Below the pieces are notes generated by a model, which worked only from the letters and a program-made list of their open reading frames with translations, was not told where the DNA came from and did no database searches. Shown here in pieces: positions 1 through 8,909 of a stretch of DNA of 60,544 bases. The first letter of the stretch is position 1, and each line of letters opens with the position of its first letter. The translations under genes and the position numbers were made by a program. The stretch comes from Aestuariibacter sp. GS-14 (lineage in GTDB: Bacteria; Pseudomonadota; Gammaproteobacteria; Enterobacterales; Alteromonadaceae): contig NZ_VHIP01000019.1 in assembly GCF_006494365.1 (NCBI RefSeq), positions 1 through 60,544 of the forward strand. Direction: 5' to 3'.

Positions 1-80
1 GGACATTCGGTCAACCTCCGCCCCCATGTAACAGTAGAACACCGCCCGCGCCGGCTACGGGGCTCCCAATTAAAAGACAG

Positions 81-110
81 GCCCACTCGATTGAGTGGGC
101 CTTTTTTGTT
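81..110 (+). terminator. Rho-independent terminator of an upstream unit
   Basis: An 8-bp perfect stem (GCCCACTC / GAGTGGGC, 81-88 and 93-100) with a GATT loop is followed by CTTTTTTGTT. This is a textbook intrinsic terminator on the plus strand. The transcript it ends starts outside the window. Bases 1-80 hold no ORF or RNA gene that I can recognise. Confidence 0.85.
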
Positions 111-181
111 TCTGCCAGTCAACGGGCTTCCTGAAAAGTGCAAAGCAAAAGAATCGTCTTCACGCAAAGTGCAAAACCTCA

Positions 182-499
182 CACCTGTCTTCCCGGAAAG
201 TGCGCAGCACTTGTCCGGGATCTCAGCCAATCCACATGTTGAAGCCAATCAACCTGTTTGAGTAGATCCCGGCTCGAGGCCGGGATGACAGAGGTGCGCG
301 CCGGGATGACAGATGTGCGGGCCGGAATGTCAGATGTATCAGTAAATACACCCGTCTTCCCGGAAAGTGCGCAGTACTTATCCGGGACCTCAGTCAAACT
401 TCATGTTGCAGCCAAACAGCCTGTTTGAGTAGATCCCGGCTCAAGGCCGGGATGACAGATGTGTGGGCGGGATGACAGATGTACAGGCCGGGATGACAG
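182..499. repeat. REP-like mosaic: two 110-bp direct repeats plus 20-21-bp tandem units
   Basis: Two 110-bp copies lie at 182-291 and 349-458 without indels between them. Each contains a 13-bp imperfect hairpin (copy 1: arms 191-203 and 207-220, with one bulged G) and a second palindrome ATCCCGGC-TCGAG-GCCGGGAT (266-286). Each copy runs into three tandem 20-21-bp units ending in a GATGACAG-like core: about 279-341 after copy 1 and about 446-506 after copy 2. The rest of 1-552 carries no convincing gene. A minus-strand ORF across the repeats is a by-product of their periodicity. The layout resembles dispersed intergenic palindromic elements of the REP or BIME type. Confidence 0.8.
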
Positions 500-552
500 A
501 ATGTTGAAAGCGGCTGGGATGGAGGATCCAAAGTAAATTCTTTGAATGATTC

Positions 553-2970
553 TCAAAACAACCCAATCTGCTGACTCGCCATCGAATCAAAGCTTTCGCC
601 AATAGTGGGTAATATACTATCGGCGATGGGGCGGATTTGTTTCTCTATATAATGGTCATAGTCCAGTGGATGGGTTTGGTATTGAGTTACCTGCGGGCCT
701 GCGGTTGTCATAACGTAATGGATAACCGTTCGCTTTTGATATTGAAGTGGCTTACCGGATCGGCGATTGTTTTCGTCGCCCTGGATCGCTGCTTTCACGT
801 GAGGCGGTACTGACTTTGTGTATTCCGATAATGGCTTTCTTAGCTGACGGGTATAAACCAGTTGTTCATCACATTTAGCGTCTCGGATCGCATTAACGGT
901 ACTGCTGATGTAGTCGGCAACGGTTTCTCCGGCGAAAATCAATCTGTACAGTTTTTCCTGAAATGTTTTAGCCAGTTGCGTCCAGTCTGAGCGTACGTTT
1001 TCCAGTCCTTTGAAAATGAGCTGTTCTTTGCCATTTTTATGAGTAACACCGGCATAGCGTTTCTTACTACCGGCCTCAGAGCCTCGGATTGTTGGCATAA
1101 AAAACGTGCTAAAGTGCGTTTCGAATTCAATTTCCAGCGCGCACTGTAAACGGTGTTCTTCCTCAATTTTGTTCCGCCATCGCAAATTAATGTCGTCCTG
1201 CAAACGTTTGCCGATGGCATTGGCTTCTTCTTCATTCTGACATTGGGCCAAATGCACAAACGTCGAGTCTGTATCGCCGTAAATTACGTCGTAGCCGTAT
1301 TCCTGAATCCACTTCGCAGTGGTTTGCATGATTTCATGGCCGCGCAAAGTGATAGAACTGGCAAGGCGAGGATCATAAAATGGACATCCACCACTGCCTA
1401 ACACGCCATAAAATGAGTTCATTAAAATTTTGATAGCCTGAGAACGCGCCGCGTCTTTTTGGCGCTTGGCTTCATCCCGTTGGCGCCACAAACTACTGAT
1501 AATGTCTGGCAGGAAGTGTTTTTCCCGGTGAAACATTGCACCTTTAAAGCCGGTTATCGCGTTATCCGGATGTTTTAGTCCTTCTACCAATCCCAATGGA
1601 TCGATTTTGAAAGTACGGATAATAGACGGGTACAGACTTTTAAAATCCAGCACTAACACATGTCTGTACAGGCCAGGTTTCGAGTTCATTACATAACCGC
1701 CGGGACTTGCTAAGCCTCCATGTAGTGGGCGGTTTGGCGACACATAACCTGCGCGATGCAGCTTAGGTAAATATAAGTTAACAAACGACGCTACGGAACC
1801 ACCAGGACGACCGATGCGCATGCCGGTTAATTCACTTCGAAGAATAAGAAAGTCGATAAGATTCACTTTGTCGGCAATTTCCAGTACTAACTGGCAATCT
1901 TCAAAGTTGTATTCGGCAAGGCTGGCTTTGTCTTCCCGAAACAGGCGCTTAATGGTGCCGAGTTTATCGGGATCATCTATGAGCTTTTGTTTGCCCAGAA
2001 GTTGCGTGGCAACATTGTCGAGGGAATAACTGTCGAACTGATAGGTCATGGTTTTCAGCCCTTCAATTCCATCTACAATCACTCTGCCAGGAATGTCCAC
2101 ATAAGCCCGGTTGTCCTCGAAGGTGCGCAAATCCAGGGCGGTATTTTCCCGTCCTACTGTGAGTAACACGCCACAGCGTTGAGCCGCTGCTTGCAGTACC
2201 GGAAAGTCGAATTGTTTTACATTCCAACCCAGAAAAATATCGGGATCTTCATGCTGCACAGTTTGAATAAAGGTGTTCAATAAATCTGTTTCGTGTGTGC
2301 ACCAAACATACTCAAAACGGCCGTTATTTCCTTGAGTTGGCAGAGTGTGTGGCTGAGAGAACTGTTCGCAAACTGGCTCGTCAACTGGCTCGCTAACCGG
2401 ATTGCCAATCATTAGCACCCGATTGCATTTATCAGACGCCAGTCCAATGGAAAATAGGTTTCCGCGCTCGTCGCATTCAATATCTATAGACATGACGTGA
2501 AGCGGGCAGCGATACTGCGCAGGTATTATTTTTACGTCTTCAACCACATGACTGTGTGAGGTGGCATATCCACGATAGTTTACGCCCAGCGTAACGAATC
2601 GTTCCATCAGGTAGCGATCCGGTGTTTTAATATCCGCTTCGTAAAGCGTTATTCCTTTCTCTGCCGCCAACTTACGCAATTGCTGTAACAGTCTGCTTTG
2701 ACTGAGTTTTACGCTGGCTACCTGTTCATGGCCAAATGTGTTAAGGGCTATAGAAGATATGTTCACTGATACGCCAAGTGACGCGGCTATTGCTGCCAGC
2801 GCGCCACTGTCTTTTTGCGTCACAAAGCACACTGATGATTCAATCGGGCTGAGTAATTTTATCGGTCCGTTTTCGGTTGCCAACCATAACTCAATAAGCT
2901 CATGTTTACCCTGGAACAGGGTACGGGCAGTCAGGATGACGCCTTGTCCTGTTGTTACCTGACGAGTCAT
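553..2970 (-). CDS. polB: DNA polymerase II (family B)
   Basis: This is an 805-residue family-B polymerase, close to the roughly 780 residues of Escherichia coli Pol II. It performs DNA synthesis with 3'-5' proofreading in damage tolerance and replication restart. The exonuclease domain shows Exo I DIE (163-165), Exo II GWNVKQFD (about 248-255) and Exo III YNFED (354-358). The polymerase domain shows motif A DFKSLYPSII (442-451), motif B KILMNSFYG (514-522) and motif C YGDTDS (564-569), so both activities look intact. The C-terminus ends QIGLF, close to the QLGLF end of E. coli Pol II, which fits the known beta-clamp binding tail. The gene stands alone and is divergent from the MBL-fold gene. 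E. coli polB is SOS-controlled, but I found no CTG-N10-CAG LexA box in the 144-bp upstream gap, so SOS control is not supported here. Confidence 0.97.
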   Translation of the reverse strand: MTRQVTTGQGVILTARTLFQGKHELIELWLATENGPIKLLSPIESSVCFVTQKDSGALAAIAASLGVSVNISSIALNTFGHEQVASVKLSQSRLLQQLRKLAAEKGITLYEADIKTPDRYLMERFVTLGVNYRGYATSHSHVVEDVKIIPAQYRCPLHVMSIDIECDERGNLFSIGLASDKCNRVLMIGNPVSEPVDEPVCEQFSQPHTLPTQGNNGRFEYVWCTHETDLLNTFIQTVQHEDPDIFLGWNVKQFDFPVLQAAAQRCGVLLTVGRENTALDLRTFEDNRAYVDIPGRVIVDGIEGLKTMTYQFDSYSLDNVATQLLGKQKLIDDPDKLGTIKRLFREDKASLAEYNFEDCQLVLEIADKVNLIDFLILRSELTGMRIGRPGGSVASFVNLYLPKLHRAGYVSPNRPLHGGLASPGGYVMNSKPGLYRHVLVLDFKSLYPSIIRTFKIDPLGLVEGLKHPDNAITGFKGAMFHREKHFLPDIISSLWRQRDEAKRQKDAARSQAIKILMNSFYGVLGSGGCPFYDPRLASSITLRGHEIMQTTAKWIQEYGYDVIYGDTDSTFVHLAQCQNEEEANAIGKRLQDDINLRWRNKIEEEHRLQCALEIEFETHFSTFFMPTIRGSEAGSKKRYAGVTHKNGKEQLIFKGLENVRSDWTQLAKTFQEKLYRLIFAGETVADYISSTVNAIRDAKCDEQLVYTRQLRKPLSEYTKSVPPHVKAAIQGDENNRRSGKPLQYQKRTVIHYVMTTAGPQVTQYQTHPLDYDHYIEKQIRPIADSILPTIGESFDSMASQQIGLF

Positions 2971-3075
2971 TCGGCAGTCTTCCGGTCGCGAAGTTTGGTG
3001 TAAAGGTATACGGGAAAGTTAGCGATAATCATTAGCGAAATAAATAGTCTCGGTGGCTGCTGACCAGGTTCTCAA

Positions 3076-3084
3076 TGCTATACT
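3076..3084 (+). promoter_or_regulatory. Candidate extended -10 promoter for the MBL-fold gene
   Basis: TGCTATACT at 3076-3084 matches an extended -10 element (TGnTATAAT type) 30 bp before the ATG at 3115. No good -35 is seen, which is tolerated in extended -10 promoters. Sequence match only. Confidence 0.4.
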
Positions 3085-3114
3085 GCTTGCCCGACAGTGT
3101 AACACGGTACACCA

Positions 3115-4128
3115 ATGATAACGCTAACTTCACATCCAACACCGGCATCCGGCGAGTGGACTCTACTGAATGAGGGCCTTTGGTGGTTGCGCATGCCACT
3201 GCCGTTCGAACTCGACCACATCAACCTTTATGTGTTGGAAGACACGAATGGAATCGTTGTGGTGGATACCGGACTAAGCAGTCGCCGGAGTAAAGCAATT
3301 TGGCAGGCCTGTTTTGAGCAATTCAATAAACCATTATTAGCTGTGGTTGTTACACACATGCACCCGGATCATTGCGGCCTGGTCGGGTGGTTATGTCGTG
3401 AGTTTGATGTGCCTTTGTATATGAGTGCGCTGGAATATTTTGCCGCTCGCAGTATTTTTGGTCCTAACCCTGGCGCTGATCTCAACACCGATAAGCGCTA
3501 TTTTCAGCGAGCGGGCGTTGAGCAATCCATTATTGATCAGCATGTTAAACCCCGGGAGTCGTATACCGAAGGTGTGGAGCCATTGCCTCTTGCTTTCCAA
3601 CGATTAAAACACGGTGAAACGTTGCAGGTCGCGGGCAAATCCTGGCTGATCATGACGTTTGCTGGTCATTCGCCAGAGCATGTGTGTTTGTATAACTGCG
3701 AACAAAAGCTGCTTATTGGTGGTGATCAAATTCTGCCCCAGATCTCTCCTAACATTGGTGTATACAGTCAGGAACCAGAGGCGAATCCATTGGCTGAGTA
3801 TTTTACGAGCCTTTCCGCTCTGGCTGAAATGCCCGCTGATACCTTGGTTTTGCCCTCACATAATGTGCCTTATATTGGTTTACCTCACAGAGCCGTTGAA
3901 CTTCGCCAGCACCATCAGGCTCAACTGGATGCGCTGGAAACCTTTTGTGAAACGCCGCGTAGCTTAGTGGAATGCTTGCCTGTTATGTACAAACGCCCGT
4001 TAACCGGGCGACATATGTTTTTTGCGGTGGCTGAGTGTCTTTCACATCTTAACTACCTGATGTATGCCTCCCGCTTAGTGCGAACTGAATCAAACGCTGG
4101 CGTATATCTGTATCAGCGCTGTGAGTGA
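3115..4128 (+). CDS. MBL-fold metallo-hydrolase
   Basis: A 337-residue protein of the metallo-beta-lactamase fold without a signal peptide, so probably cytoplasmic. The metal-binding signature THMHPDH is at 80-86, the third-site His is in AGHSPEH (H185), and the bridging Asp is in IGGDQIL (D204). A later LPSHN motif supplies another His. The dinuclear-zinc centre of hydrolases such as glyoxalase II, RNase Z or lactonases therefore looks complete. The extra C-terminal region of about 90 residues after LPSHN is typical of uncharacterised multi-domain MBL hydrolases. The substrate cannot be read from sequence. No operon partner is present: polB is divergent and the next gene is convergent. The start has a weak ribosome binding site. 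Confidence 0.85.
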   Translation: MITLTSHPTPASGEWTLLNEGLWWLRMPLPFELDHINLYVLEDTNGIVVVDTGLSSRRSKAIWQACFEQFNKPLLAVVVTHMHPDHCGLVGWLCREFDVPLYMSALEYFAARSIFGPNPGADLNTDKRYFQRAGVEQSIIDQHVKPRESYTEGVEPLPLAFQRLKHGETLQVAGKSWLIMTFAGHSPEHVCLYNCEQKLLIGGDQILPQISPNIGVYSQEPEANPLAEYFTSLSALAEMPADTLVLPSHNVPYIGLPHRAVELRQHHQAQLDALETFCETPRSLVECLPVMYKRPLTGRHMFFAVAECLSHLNYLMYASRLVRTESNAGVYLYQRCE

Positions 4129-4163
4129 GATTGCTCCGGTTCAGGGCATGTTGATGCGGCCGT

Positions 4164-5228
4164 TTAACGACTAGCAATCAACCGATTAGCAGACTTCGCT
4201 TGCTCCAATAATAGCCTGTCATTCAGCGATTTTGCGTTCTCCCAGTTCAGGGTTGCCCAGGTTAGTGCCTGTTCTGGCTGTTCTGCCAGGTGCAGGTAAT
4301 ACAAGGCCACCTCTGCCGCATGGGTCGTATCATTGTGCAGCTCCCGCAACTGAACGCGCTGCGCCATTTTTTTAATCCACTTATCAGTGGTGCCCACCTG
4401 TTGTTCAGCCAATGCCAAATAAAGCAACATACTGTCGTTAGGTACAGCGATGTTTTCAATATAAGGGGATAGACGGGTAAGAATATCCTGGCCTTCACCC
4501 AGTGCTATTTTTGCTTTAGACCAGCTAGCCCAGGTACTTACAGGCCAATTTTTAAAATCGGTTTCCTCGCAATGCGTGATAGCTTGGGACGGTTGTTCAG
4601 CATACAGTGCCATATCAGCCAGCACCTCATTGAGCCAGGTTTGAACATTGATAGGAGCGCGAGCACTAAAGCGAGTCAGGTTAACCAGTTGCTTATAGTG
4701 TTCTGTCGATGGGGATTGTTGCATGCGAGCTTCCAGCAGACAGGTAGTCGCCACAATCAGATCAGTTTGCCCAACTAATCGCTCGCAAAGCTGAACGGCT
4801 ATTTCAGCATTACCCTGATTCAAGGCGACGTTGGCAAGCAGTAATCTTGCCTGACTGTTCAGTGGGTTTGTTTCGAGTAGTAAATTTAACTGTACCTGCG
4901 CTTCAGCAAACCGATGTTCGTGTTGCAATAGCCTGGCATAGAACATTCTCTGTTTTGCTGATAGTGCTGTTTCTGCAGCGATATGTTCCAAATAGTCTAA
5001 TACCGGCGTTAGCTGTCTGGCATCGAAGTCTGGGCGTGTGCTGTTATCCAGCAATTGTTCAATTTGCCGGGGGCTGTAGATTGTCTGTGCGGTGTTGTTA
5101 GTGTCGTCATGTTCATGAACATGAGCGAACGCAGTACCGATGGCCAAAATAAAGGCCGCAATAATGGTTATACACAAGGCAGTAAAGCTGCCTAGCAGTG
5201 AAAATGGAATAGCAAGCTTGTTCTTCAT
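4164..5228 (-). CDS. TPR-repeat exported protein, last gene of the DUF4331 cluster
   Basis: A 354-residue protein with an N-terminal hydrophobic segment (about 8-35, ending AFAHVH) that could be a signal peptide or membrane anchor. A His/Asp-rich stretch (HVHEHDD) follows. The rest is helical with TPR-like spacing, for example the segments around residues 95-165 with alternating Ala/Leu helices (LLLETNPLNSQARLLLANVA). TPR proteins scaffold protein-protein contacts, here presumably in the periplasm. It lies 36 bp downstream of the small lipoprotein gene and is probably co-transcribed with it and the DUF4331 gene. Its specific role is not recognisable. Confidence 0.75.
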   Translation of the reverse strand: MKNKLAIPFSLLGSFTALCITIIAAFILAIGTAFAHVHEHDDTNNTAQTIYSPRQIEQLLDNSTRPDFDARQLTPVLDYLEHIAAETALSAKQRMFYARLLQHEHRFAEAQVQLNLLLETNPLNSQARLLLANVALNQGNAEIAVQLCERLVGQTDLIVATTCLLEARMQQSPSTEHYKQLVNLTRFSARAPINVQTWLNEVLADMALYAEQPSQAITHCEETDFKNWPVSTWASWSKAKIALGEGQDILTRLSPYIENIAVPNDSMLLYLALAEQQVGTTDKWIKKMAQRVQLRELHNDTTHAAEVALYYLHLAEQPEQALTWATLNWENAKSLNDRLLLEQAKSANRLIASR

Positions 5229-5264
5229 AAATCCACCTGGTAGAGGCCATCCCTGGCCCGTTGG

Positions 5265-5765
5265 TTAGTCTTGTATCAGATCATCAAAGTTGCCAGGATT
5301 ATTGGCATCCTCAACATAGGCCCGACCATTCACGCTTACCGGTTCGTCTGTTGAATTCAGCGAAAATATGTTTCGAACTGAGTCGTTAAACGATACTTCG
5401 AGCGCTTCAACGGTAATATCAACAAACCCGGTCACCGCAAATGCGGTGCCGTCAGAAACGCTGTAACTAAAGCTGTCGCTGCCGGTGTATTCAGCTTGCG
5501 GTGTATAGGTAAATGCACCGGTAGCAGATAGCGAAAGTTCGCCGTACATTGGGCTGCTGACCAACTGATAGGTTAGCGAGTCGCCATCGGGGTCGGTTGC
5601 ATTAAGCTGATCGTTAATAGTCACTTCAGCTTGAGTGGTTAATACAAGCGTACCTGCAACAGGTGCCCGGTTGGTGTCTTTGGCTACGTTGTCGTTGTCT
5701 GATGAGCCTGAACATCCGGTCAGCGCTATGGCGACAGCCAGCAAAGCATACTGATATCTACGCAT
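5265..5765 (-). CDS. Small lipoprotein with cadherin/Ig-like repeat domain
   Basis: A 166-residue lipoprotein. The signal ends in a lipobox LTGC at Cys18, followed by a Ser/Asp-rich linker. Residues about 33-120 form one tandem-repeat-type beta-sandwich domain of the cadherin-like/VCBS class: NRAPVA start, ATDPDGDSLTY calcium-binding-like motif, and YTGSDSFSYSVSDG ending. The C-terminal 45 residues are acidic and resemble no domain I know. It starts 11 bp after the DUF4331 stop codon, so the two are almost certainly co-transcribed. It may anchor or present the DUF4331 protein at the envelope, which is inference. Confidence 0.8.
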   Translation of the reverse strand: MRRYQYALLAVAIALTGCSGSSDNDNVAKDTNRAPVAGTLVLTTQAEVTINDQLNATDPDGDSLTYQLVSSPMYGELSLSATGAFTYTPQAEYTGSDSFSYSVSDGTAFAVTGFVDITVEALEVSFNDSVRNIFSLNSTDEPVSVNGRAYVEDANNPGNFDDLIQD

Positions 5766-5776
5766 AGTTATCTCCT

Positions 5777-7354
5777 TTATTCTGAACCTGGCAGTGGTGT
5801 AGCCAGATACGGGAAGCTGCTGTCCATCATTGAGGCATCCAACGGGGCGCCATCTGTAAAGGGGACGTTACCAACATTGGCATCTTCAGGGGCACACAAC
5901 CCCAAATCGGTATCAACGCCGTTAACCGGAATGGGGTAACACAAGCGCCCCATTACAACCCGAAGTGCAATATCCACCACGTCATCACCCGGGCGGCGAC
6001 CATTTGGGAATCCAGCAAGGTCATCGCCTGCCACACCAGCCCATGACTGCGCTTCTGCAGGGGTTGCCGGAATAGCGGTATTTAAACGTAGCATTTCCGA
6101 TGGCGTAACGGTGGCCAGTTGGTTTACGCCCGGGAAGCCGGTCAGGAAAGCCGTTACCAAGTCTATTCTGGGAATATTGGTGGGCGCCAGTGTATCCAGA
6201 TTTGCGCCCAGCGTAGTATTCACCGCATCCTTGAATAAGATATTAAGCAGCTCTGGCAGAGCGGGGTGCGTAACATAGTCGGCAAACTGTCCATCATCTT
6301 TTGGATGCGCTGTCGAGAACAGATCTTTGTCGCCAATGCCAATAACTAACTCATTAACCAGTGGGTTGCCTAAACGAGAAACCTGAGTCAGTGGTCCTTG
6401 CTGCACATCCGGCTTACTGAATGTAGCGTTGGGATTCAGAATGCGCGCCTGCGGTAAGCTGGCAGTGGTCCAGGTACCTATGGTGCCGTTACCGTCACCG
6501 GTGATACAACTGGCGTGAATCTCAAGGGCAATGCTGGTTACATTTTTGTCTGCGAGGTCATCATTGCTGGTATCTTGCGTAATGCCACCTGGAAAGCCGC
6601 CAGCATCATTGGCGCCCGGTGCACTGTCGCCTTCAACGGGCACGTAGTTAACCAGGTCGAAGGTTTTTCCAAGGTTTACAACGAAGGGATCCTTGCGTTG
6701 GCCTACGAATACTTTTGCTGGCATTTCACAGCCAGGAACGGCAACACTGTACACAAATTTGTTTGCGTATCGCGCATACTCCTGTGCTGAACTAAAGGTT
6801 TTGTTGCCAATATAATCCAGCGGCTTGGCAAAGCCCATGCTGCCATCTGCGCTCAGCATCGTTTTGGTGCCGGTGCGCATCGCACCTTCAATCATGGTGA
6901 AGTTGTAGGACTCTGAGAAGTTTGACGCACTCATGTCATCGGCGCTAATCGCACCCACATTCTTAAGCGGTACCTTCACTGTTCGCTGATTATCGGCAGG
7001 GCCAATATTCAGTGCAATACCTTCGTTATTGGCAGCCAGGTTAGATGTAAATTGCCAGGTAAAGGTAATGTCTTCCACGGCATCCCCATCGTTATCAATG
7101 TGGATGGCGTAAACCGCGGCAGGATCCATTGCAAAATAGTTAGGACCGCCGTAGGCGTCCTGCAGCGGAATGTAGTTTGCGATGAGCGTAACAAACCCCT
7201 CACGGCCATCTTCATAACTGTTAAAGGCATAAAAGTCAGTGCTGTCCAGGGCAGGCGAACGCGCAATGTTCGGCGCCTCACGGTGACTGGATGCGTTAGC
7301 AAGCGATGTTATCGCCAGACTGCTTAGTAGTATTGGCAAGCTTATTTTATTCAT
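5777..7354 (-). CDS. DUF4331 family exported protein
   Basis: A 525-residue secreted protein with a Sec signal (about 1-21, ending in ANA) directly followed by SSHREAPNIA. This SHREAP start and the DSTDFYAF segment are hallmarks of the DUF4331 family. The family has no established biochemical function that I know of. The protein is rich in Asp/Gly loops (DNDGDAVEDITFTW, GDDVVDIALRV), suggesting a calcium-stabilised beta structure. It follows the ECF sigma and anti-sigma genes on the same strand after a 215-bp gap and is followed at once by a lipoprotein and a TPR protein. This order suggests an envelope module controlled by the sigma factor. Confidence 0.88.
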   Translation of the reverse strand: MNKISLPILLSSLAITSLANASSHREAPNIARSPALDSTDFYAFNSYEDGREGFVTLIANYIPLQDAYGGPNYFAMDPAAVYAIHIDNDGDAVEDITFTWQFTSNLAANNEGIALNIGPADNQRTVKVPLKNVGAISADDMSASNFSESYNFTMIEGAMRTGTKTMLSADGSMGFAKPLDYIGNKTFSSAQEYARYANKFVYSVAVPGCEMPAKVFVGQRKDPFVVNLGKTFDLVNYVPVEGDSAPGANDAGGFPGGITQDTSNDDLADKNVTSIALEIHASCITGDGNGTIGTWTTASLPQARILNPNATFSKPDVQQGPLTQVSRLGNPLVNELVIGIGDKDLFSTAHPKDDGQFADYVTHPALPELLNILFKDAVNTTLGANLDTLAPTNIPRIDLVTAFLTGFPGVNQLATVTPSEMLRLNTAIPATPAEAQSWAGVAGDDLAGFPNGRRPGDDVVDIALRVVMGRLCYPIPVNGVDTDLGLCAPEDANVGNVPFTDGAPLDASMMDSSFPYLATPLPGSE

Positions 7355-7535
7355 ATCAATTCCCCATGTGGGTGAGTGTTGTCGTGAGTTCCATGAAGAA
7401 GTTAACAGCTGTGTATAGGTGAAAGTACGTAGTCAACTTCTCTTATTAAACCGTACGACTGAGGGATGCGAAGTGGATGCAGCAATGTTGCGAAATTATA
7501 AAAATATTTTTATGGGGGCGATTTTTCGGGGAAAT

Positions 7536-7565
7536 ACGCGGGCTTCCGGCTTTGAAAGCCCGCGT
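7536..7565 (-). terminator. Hairpin after the anti-sigma gene
   Basis: A perfect 10-bp stem (ACGCGGGCTT / AAGCCCGCGT, 7536-7545 and 7556-7565) lies 4 bp past the stop codon of the anti-sigma gene. No U-tract follows on the minus strand, so it may act as an RNA-stabilising hairpin or partial terminator between the sigma/anti-sigma pair and the DUF4331 genes. Confidence 0.5.
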
Positions 7566-7569
7566 GAAA

Positions 7570-8268
7570 TTACACTTTGGTAAGTGGTGAGATATAGAGT
7601 ACTTCGGTAGGCGAACCGTTGGGCGAACCACCAAGTGGCTCAAGACTAACCGCCAGCGCGGATACTCCGGCTAACACTAATTGAGGCGGTCTGATTAACT
7701 GAATGTCACCGTTTTTGGGTAGCAAACCGAGTGATATCGGTGCGGTACCGTCACTGGGTACCATCCATAATTCGTAGTCCTTATTCACCTGAGGCAGCAA
7801 ATTACTGGTTGCCCGGGTGAAAATGTGTGTATCCGACAGTTCAATTAACCATAGAGGCTGATGAGCCTGATCGGTGACCACTGCCACACTGGTTATCTCT
7901 GGCTCTACAACTGGCTTGGTAAAGGGTAACAGTAACACAAGCAGTAACACTGCCGCGGTGCTCAGACCCGCTAATACCTGCCAGAATTTGCCCGATGGCT
8001 TTTCTTTTATAAGTGGTACAACATTATCGGGTTTGTCTATCCATCCCAATTTTTGCTGAATGTTGGTCCACACGGCCGGTGGCGGTGTAACCGGTTTCAG
8101 GCCCTCACCCATACTGTTGAGGTGCTGCTCCCATAACCAGGTTGTTTCCCTGATAGTTTGGTTTTCCATCATGAGTGTTTCGTAACGTTGCCGGGCTTTA
8201 CCTTTCAGGGTGCCCAGAACATATTCTGCCGCTAATGCGTTGCACAGTGTGTCTTTTGCGTAGTTCAT
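7570..8268 (-). CDS. Anti-sigma factor, RskA-type, single-pass membrane protein
   Basis: A protein of 232 residues if started at the ATG at 8268, which overlaps the sigma-factor stop as ATGA and has AGAGG 11 bp upstream. An in-frame GTG at 8280 leaves no room for a ribosome binding site. Domains are a cytoplasmic N-terminal zinc-less anti-sigma region (about 1-80), a membrane helix (about 95-117, FWQVLAGLSTAAVLLLVLLLPF) and an extracytoplasmic RskA C-terminal domain with the LWMVPSDGTAPISLGLL segment. It would hold the preceding ECF sigma factor inactive at the membrane. The ATGA overlap implies translational coupling and matched stoichiometry. The inducing signal is unknown. Confidence 0.88.
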   Translation of the reverse strand: MNYAKDTLCNALAAEYVLGTLKGKARQRYETLMMENQTIRETTWLWEQHLNSMGEGLKPVTPPPAVWTNIQQKLGWIDKPDNVVPLIKEKPSGKFWQVLAGLSTAAVLLLVLLLPFTKPVVEPEITSVAVVTDQAHQPLWLIELSDTHIFTRATSNLLPQVNKDYELWMVPSDGTAPISLGLLPKNGDIQLIRPPQLVLAGVSALAVSLEPLGGSPNGSPTEVLYISPLTKV

Positions 8269-8801
8269 AATGACAGGCACCTCTGTAAGCTTACCAGGCC
8301 TCTGCGGATCCAGCTTTTAATGGTGCCCAGAGGTGATGATAAATGTTCAACTACTTCCAGGTGTGATAGTCCGTTAAAATAAGCCAGGTGAATGGCTTGC
8401 CGCTGTTGAGTATCCAGTTCGTCAAGGCAGCCCTCAAGCTTTGGGTGTGAGAGCTTCGCCTCCAGTTCAAAATGATTGTCGTCATCTGAAGCCATGCTAT
8501 CCGGCTCAGTATCATCTGTTTTGCGTATGCGTTGATATCGGAGCATGTCGAGCGCACGGTATCTGGCGATACTGATTATCCAGGTCAGTACGGTTCCTCG
8601 GGCCATCTGATAGCTTGCTGCGTTATGCCAGACTTTTATAAATGCGTCCTGTGTTGCCTCTTCGGCGAGTTCTCTGTGCCTGAGTAATTTGAGGACCACG
8701 GCAAATACCTGTGGACTGGCCGCTTTATACAGTTCGGCAAAGTCTTCTCTGCAGCCTTGTGCTGTTCCGCATAGTAGCGGAAAAAGTGTTTCTTGCTCCA
8801 T
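8265..8801 (-). CDS. ECF-family RNA polymerase sigma factor (SigK/RpoE type)
   Basis: A 178-residue sigma-70 family factor with only regions 2 and 4. Region 2 spans about 22-92: the ELAEEATQDAFIKVWHNA segment is typical, and RYRALDMLR closes region 2.4. Region 4 spans about 125-175, with the helix-turn-helix SHLEVVEHLSSPLGTIKSWIRRGL. It is paired with an RskA-type anti-sigma factor through an ATGA overlap, an architecture seen in SigK/RskA pairs. It probably drives its own operon and perhaps the DUF4331 genes downstream. I could not identify a convincing shared -35/-10 pair. Confidence 0.92.
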   Translation of the reverse strand: MEQETLFPLLCGTAQGCREDFAELYKAASPQVFAVVLKLLRHRELAEEATQDAFIKVWHNAASYQMARGTVLTWIISIARYRALDMLRYQRIRKTDDTEPDSMASDDDNHFELEAKLSHPKLEGCLDELDTQQRQAIHLAYFNGLSHLEVVEHLSSPLGTIKSWIRRGLVSLQRCLSL

Positions 8802-8909
8802 AACAGCCTCTTGTTGTGCTTGCGTAAGCGTTCTTAATAATCATCAATAGCGTTGTTTGTAGATCGAATTCCACACATCCTGTGCATAAAAATCAGACGT
8901 ACTACAGGG

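Noticed and set aside
1-60. 3' end of a tRNA or tmRNA before the terminator
   Set aside because: No T-arm with the TTCRA loop or CCA-bearing acceptor stem could be built.
182-499. CRISPR array from regular 20-21-bp repeats
   Set aside because: Units are tandem with no unique spacers and no cas genes are present.
2971-3114. LexA (SOS) box upstream of polB
   Set aside because: No CTG-N10-CAG match. The closest, CTGC-N7-ACAG, is one base too short.
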